Position numbers and translations under genes: made by a program. This document shows positions 60,753-64,000 of a DNA stretch of 64,000 nt, piece by piece. Numbering within the stretch: the stretch's first letter is position 1; every line of letters starts with the position of its first letter. The DNA comes from Litoditis marina (taxonomy: Eukaryota; Nematoda; Chromadorea; Rhabditida; Rhabditidae): assembly GCA_964036275.1 (NCBI GenBank), contig OZ038437.1, forward strand, positions 11,401,960 to 11,465,959, given 5' to 3'. Below the pieces are notes generated by a model that worked only from the letters and a program-made list of their open reading frames with translations, was not told where the DNA came from and ran no database searches.

Positions 60753-61048
60753 AAACGTGGATCACTTTAACGAGTCATGTTCGGTTAACTTTATGAACAT
60801 GATTCATTAAAGTTAGTGAAAAAGAGGGATTACAAAGACTGTATTTTCGCTGTTAGTCAAAATAAAAATACAGAGTTTGTAACAAAAATTTGTATCTGAT
60901 ATTTGGTGAAGTTGGCAAAAGTTCCAAATAGGCGCTTAATGGACTAGATCTACTGGAGAGATAGGGGGTGGCGGCAGATTTTAGGGGGAGATAGAAAGCG
61001 GTTCACAAAAGAGAGACAGATGTATAAACTGTAATGGATAGGTTGTTA

Positions 61049-61408
61049 GGGGGGAGAGAGAAGGAGAGAGAGAGAGAGGGAGAGAGCGGGCAGAGAAAGA
61101 GAGAGAGGGAGAGGGGGGAGTAAGAGAGGAGAGAGAGAGAGAGAGGGAGGGAGAGGGGAAGAAAGAGAGAGGGAATTTCGCAATGACCACGAAAGATGAA
61201 TGACAAGGCACTGTGAAATTGAATGAGAGGCAGCTGTCCAGCTCGAATTGCCGAAGATGAACTGGCGAAACAGTAAGAAATGAAGAGGGAGCAGAGAAAC
61301 GGGAGAAGAAAGAGAGAGAGAGAGAGAGAGTAAAAGAGAGGGAGAGAAGGAGAAAGAGAGAGGGAGAGAAAAGGAGAAAGAGAGAGAGAGAGAAAGGGCA
61401 AGGGGGAG
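61049..61408 (+). repeat. Two (GA)n arrays
   Basis: Arrays at 61049-61175 and 61303-61408, separated by ~125 bases of unique sequence. Confidence 0.9.
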
Positions 61409-62154
61409 AGAACGAGTGTGTTACTAAGTTTTCATTGAAGCAAAAGCATGACGTGTACCATGTTTACATTGGATTAAACAAAACATTGAAAGGTCTGAAC
61501 AGATGAAAATTTAACTAAACATAATAGTTATGAAATAATTGGTGAATTAGAAACTTTACCATAACAAGATATGTATATTTTACATTTAGTACAAATGGAG
61601 CACTAGTAAAACCACTTCAGAAAACGGGAAGTTCACGTACGTGAACTTACAACTATATTTACGTGTAAAGGACAATATTGACTTTTTGATGAGAAAAAAT
61701 ATTGGTAGAAAACGTTAAAGAAGGAGCGCACGTTTGACAGGCGTGCGCGCGCTCAGCACAGCGAAAAATGAGAGAGAAAGGCGACGTAGCGGGCTGGCGG
61801 TCAGACGGCGACGAGAGAGCATGCGAAATAGAGAGAGTCCGGAAAGTATCAAAGAGCGAGGGAGCGTAAGGAGCCGAGACGCAGACCGGGGTCGGCGGTC
61901 AGAGAGTAGTTAGAGAGCGGGCGGAATGAGGAGAGGTTAGAGACTGTCGTGGGAAAGAGACTGTACGGGGATAGACTTAGACGATGAGACGGTGGAGAGA
62001 GAGCGAGGTCAGCCGGAGAGACGGCCAGATGTTTGTTGAGGTGGTCAGAGGAGGGCAGAGAGTGTGGGAACGAGGAGGGTGCAGAGATGGTAGACGGCAG
62101 CTGGGAGTACAAGAAAGGAGAAGGGGCTAGTTAGTGTGGACGGGAAGAGGTGGT

Positions 62155-62304
62155 GAGAAAGGGAGAGAGAGGGATAGAGAGAGAGGGACGGGGGAAGGAG
62201 AGAGAGTGACATAGAGAAAGAAAGAAAGTAAGAAAGAAAGAAAGAGAGAGAAACAGAGAGAGAGAGAGAGAGAGAGGAGGGAGAGAGAAAGAGAGAGATT
62301 GAGG
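62155..62304 (+). repeat. (GA)n array
   Basis: GA/GAAA repeats at the right end of the purine-rich island; a diffuse GA-rich zone precedes it from 61770. Confidence 0.9.
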
Positions 62305-63316
62305 GTGACAGATATTACGCAACCTAAGCCTGTCACGGAGATGATATAAGACGAGGCAGGGTAAAAATATGGCAGAATTCACGAAAATGAGTTAAAAAGC
62401 TCATATACGGTCCGTTTTCATGTTTTTTCGATTTCTTACCTAAAATTTGCATTTTCGCCATAAATTGGGCATAAGACTTTCACAAGAAATCTAGAAGTCA
62501 GATATAATAACAATTATTTTATTCCATCAAAATCAAGACATCAAATAATATTGTGAATGAGAAGGCCAAAGTTGGATGATCCAAAATAAGGCAGGGTCAT
62601 GAAAAAATCAGGGACACCGTCAATGTCGGCTATATCACAAGGACATGGCCATTTTTGGATGATCCAGAAACGAGCCGTTTGCCCATTTCGAACAAACCGC
62701 TCGTTTTTAAACGCTAAAATACATTATTTCACCTAGTCACAACTGTGAAAACAGACTAATTGGAATATAATAAAATTACATCATGATTAAGGTAGAAAAT
62801 GAGCAGAATGATTAAACGTATTAACTTCGAGAATAACTTAATAGAGAGTTCCTAGGCAAAGTGAAAACATAATACGCTAGACAAACGCTATTTTGAATGA
62901 GATTTTTTTCGAAGTAACATAACTGTCATAGGTGGGATATGGGAGGTTCAAGAGATTGGATAAACTAACACACCCTCGCACCTATGACAATATAGTGCAT
63001 GTACAAAACACATACCCAAGTAAAGTACAGCCAGAAAAAATCGAAAAACGGGCTACTTTTCTGTGTCAAACTTTACTGGTGCATGACAACATGTTACTAT
63101 AGGTTGAGGAGAAAATGACTTTGTTCGATCGTTTCAGTGTTTTATCAGCCAAAAAACTGAAAATCTCAAGTATACGATTATTCTACTAGACTTTTGTTGT
63201 TTTCCCCTCCACCCCACAGAACCTTTTACAAATATGTGAATTAGAAACATAACAACACCTTACTCCTCATACAGTCACACAGTTCCTAATCAGCGTCGCA
63301 TGAGCATGACGAGAAG
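62305..63316. other. Non-coding stretch
   Basis: AT-rich text with no recognised exon; it holds the short hAT-type MITE remnant at 63007-63084. Confidence 0.5.
63007..63084 (-). mobile_element. Short hAT-type MITE remnant
   Basis: CATACCCAAGTAAAGT at the left and AAACTTTACTGGTGCATG at the right resemble the termini of the intronic family, with most of the interior deleted. It is the only copy I see outside the polymerase-like gene. Confidence 0.6.
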
Positions 63317-63973
63317 TTATCCGCCAGAAATCGACATTTTCTTGCCGTGCGTATCCACAAACGGAAAGATGAACGACGCCCAATCCTGAAAAAAACTAAT
63401 TGACGCAGTGCAAAAACAGATTACTGTCCGAACGTCGTAATGCTAGCTACATTGTACTTGGTATAAACCCGGCTAGTAGAAATAACCTGACGCTAATGCG
63501 CTAGTGAGATCCGGGAAATGAAATTATATAGCAAACAAGTGTCTCCGAGTAGAAAAGATATAAGATAAACGAATTTCAAGCGAGCGTAGACAATTTTACG
63601 CCAATAGTGACTTTTGCATTCGCTGACAATATTAAACTTGAAACATGATCTAATTTTATGAATGACACGGTGTTCTCGATTAAATATTCAGCTCAAATTG
63701 TATTATCGGTTTTTAAACGACCAGCAGACGCTTAAACATGCGCGATACGCGAAATGGGCCTCTTATCACACAAAATTGCAGTGGCCGTTATTCGAACAAG
63801 TAGTCACTTCACGTGGCCTACTTTGCTTTTGTGACATTGTTTTATGATTGGAACAGCCCCAAAATAAAATAACATTCGCGACACATGATATGAAGAATAA
63901 AGGGAATAACTCACTTTTTTATAAAATAGAAGTACTCCGCGATGGAGGCCAGTTCCACACATGCCACAGTACC
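63317..63973 (-). CDS. Possible last two exons of a - strand gene that continues beyond the window
   Basis: Candidate exons are 63915-63973 and 63317-63385, with CAG acceptors, a GTGAGT donor and an in-frame stop (TAA at 63317-63319). The last exon reads DWASFIFPFVDTHGKKMSIS. The exon before it has two possible readings. The frame that keeps phase contains CGMCGTGLHRG; the frame that looks more protein-like (TVACVELASIAEYFYF) does not join in phase. I cannot name the product, and the call depends on sequence to the right. Confidence 0.35.
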
Positions 63974-64000
63974 CTGCAGAACACATAAATTACCACCAAA

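Overview
This is nuclear DNA of a multicellular eukaryote, most likely a rhabditid (Caenorhabditis-like) nematode. The introns are GT-AG with a strong TTTCAG/TTNCAG 3' splice consensus and small exons of about 60-230 bp. The introns and gaps are full of short inverted-repeat elements (MITEs). The species cannot be named from the sequence alone.

Region 1 (about 0.6-24 kb, + strand) is one very large gene. I can chain 39 exons, all with GT-AG borders and consistent phase, into one uninterrupted 1425-codon frame ending at 23981. It encodes a full-length homologue of the protein-primed family-B DNA polymerase of Polinton/Maverick (adintovirus-like) elements. No other Polinton gene and no long terminal inverted repeat is visible. 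The exonuclease and polymerase catalytic motifs are altered at the acidic residues, while the framework (zinc knuckles, TPR-like regions, GTWTT segment) is kept. This suggests a domesticated, probably non-catalytic host protein.

Region 2 (24.8-42.1 kb, - strand) holds two tandem paralogues of the acyl-CoA thioesterase / bile-acid-CoA:amino-acid N-acyltransferase (ACOT/BAAT) family. Each has 12 exons with identical exon lengths, 424 residues, a G-x-S-x-G nucleophile elbow and a C-terminal SKL peroxisome signal. They are convergent with the polymerase gene.

Region 3 (44.7-50.9 kb, - strand) is a small three-exon gene (135 residues, unknown function). Its 5.1-kb intron carries tRNA-like MITEs, foldback elements and a LINE ORF1-only (HAL1-like) element on the opposite strand.

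Region 4 (52.4-54.1 kb and beyond, - strand) is the 3' part of a gene for a Gln/Ala-rich, Ser/Pro-rich protein. Upstream, 54.9-62.3 kb is a gene-poor island of (GA)n/(CT)n arrays, tRNA-like repeats and ACGTG-rich stretches. The last 0.7 kb has two possible terminal exons of another - strand gene.

The most unusual feature is a recurring class of short duplications of exon-intron junctions. At least ten of the 39 polymerase exons, one ACOT exon and one exon of the Gln/Ala-rich gene have a decayed copy of their edge plus splice site in the neighbouring intron. One of these copies has been split by a hAT-type MITE with a perfect 8-bp target duplication.
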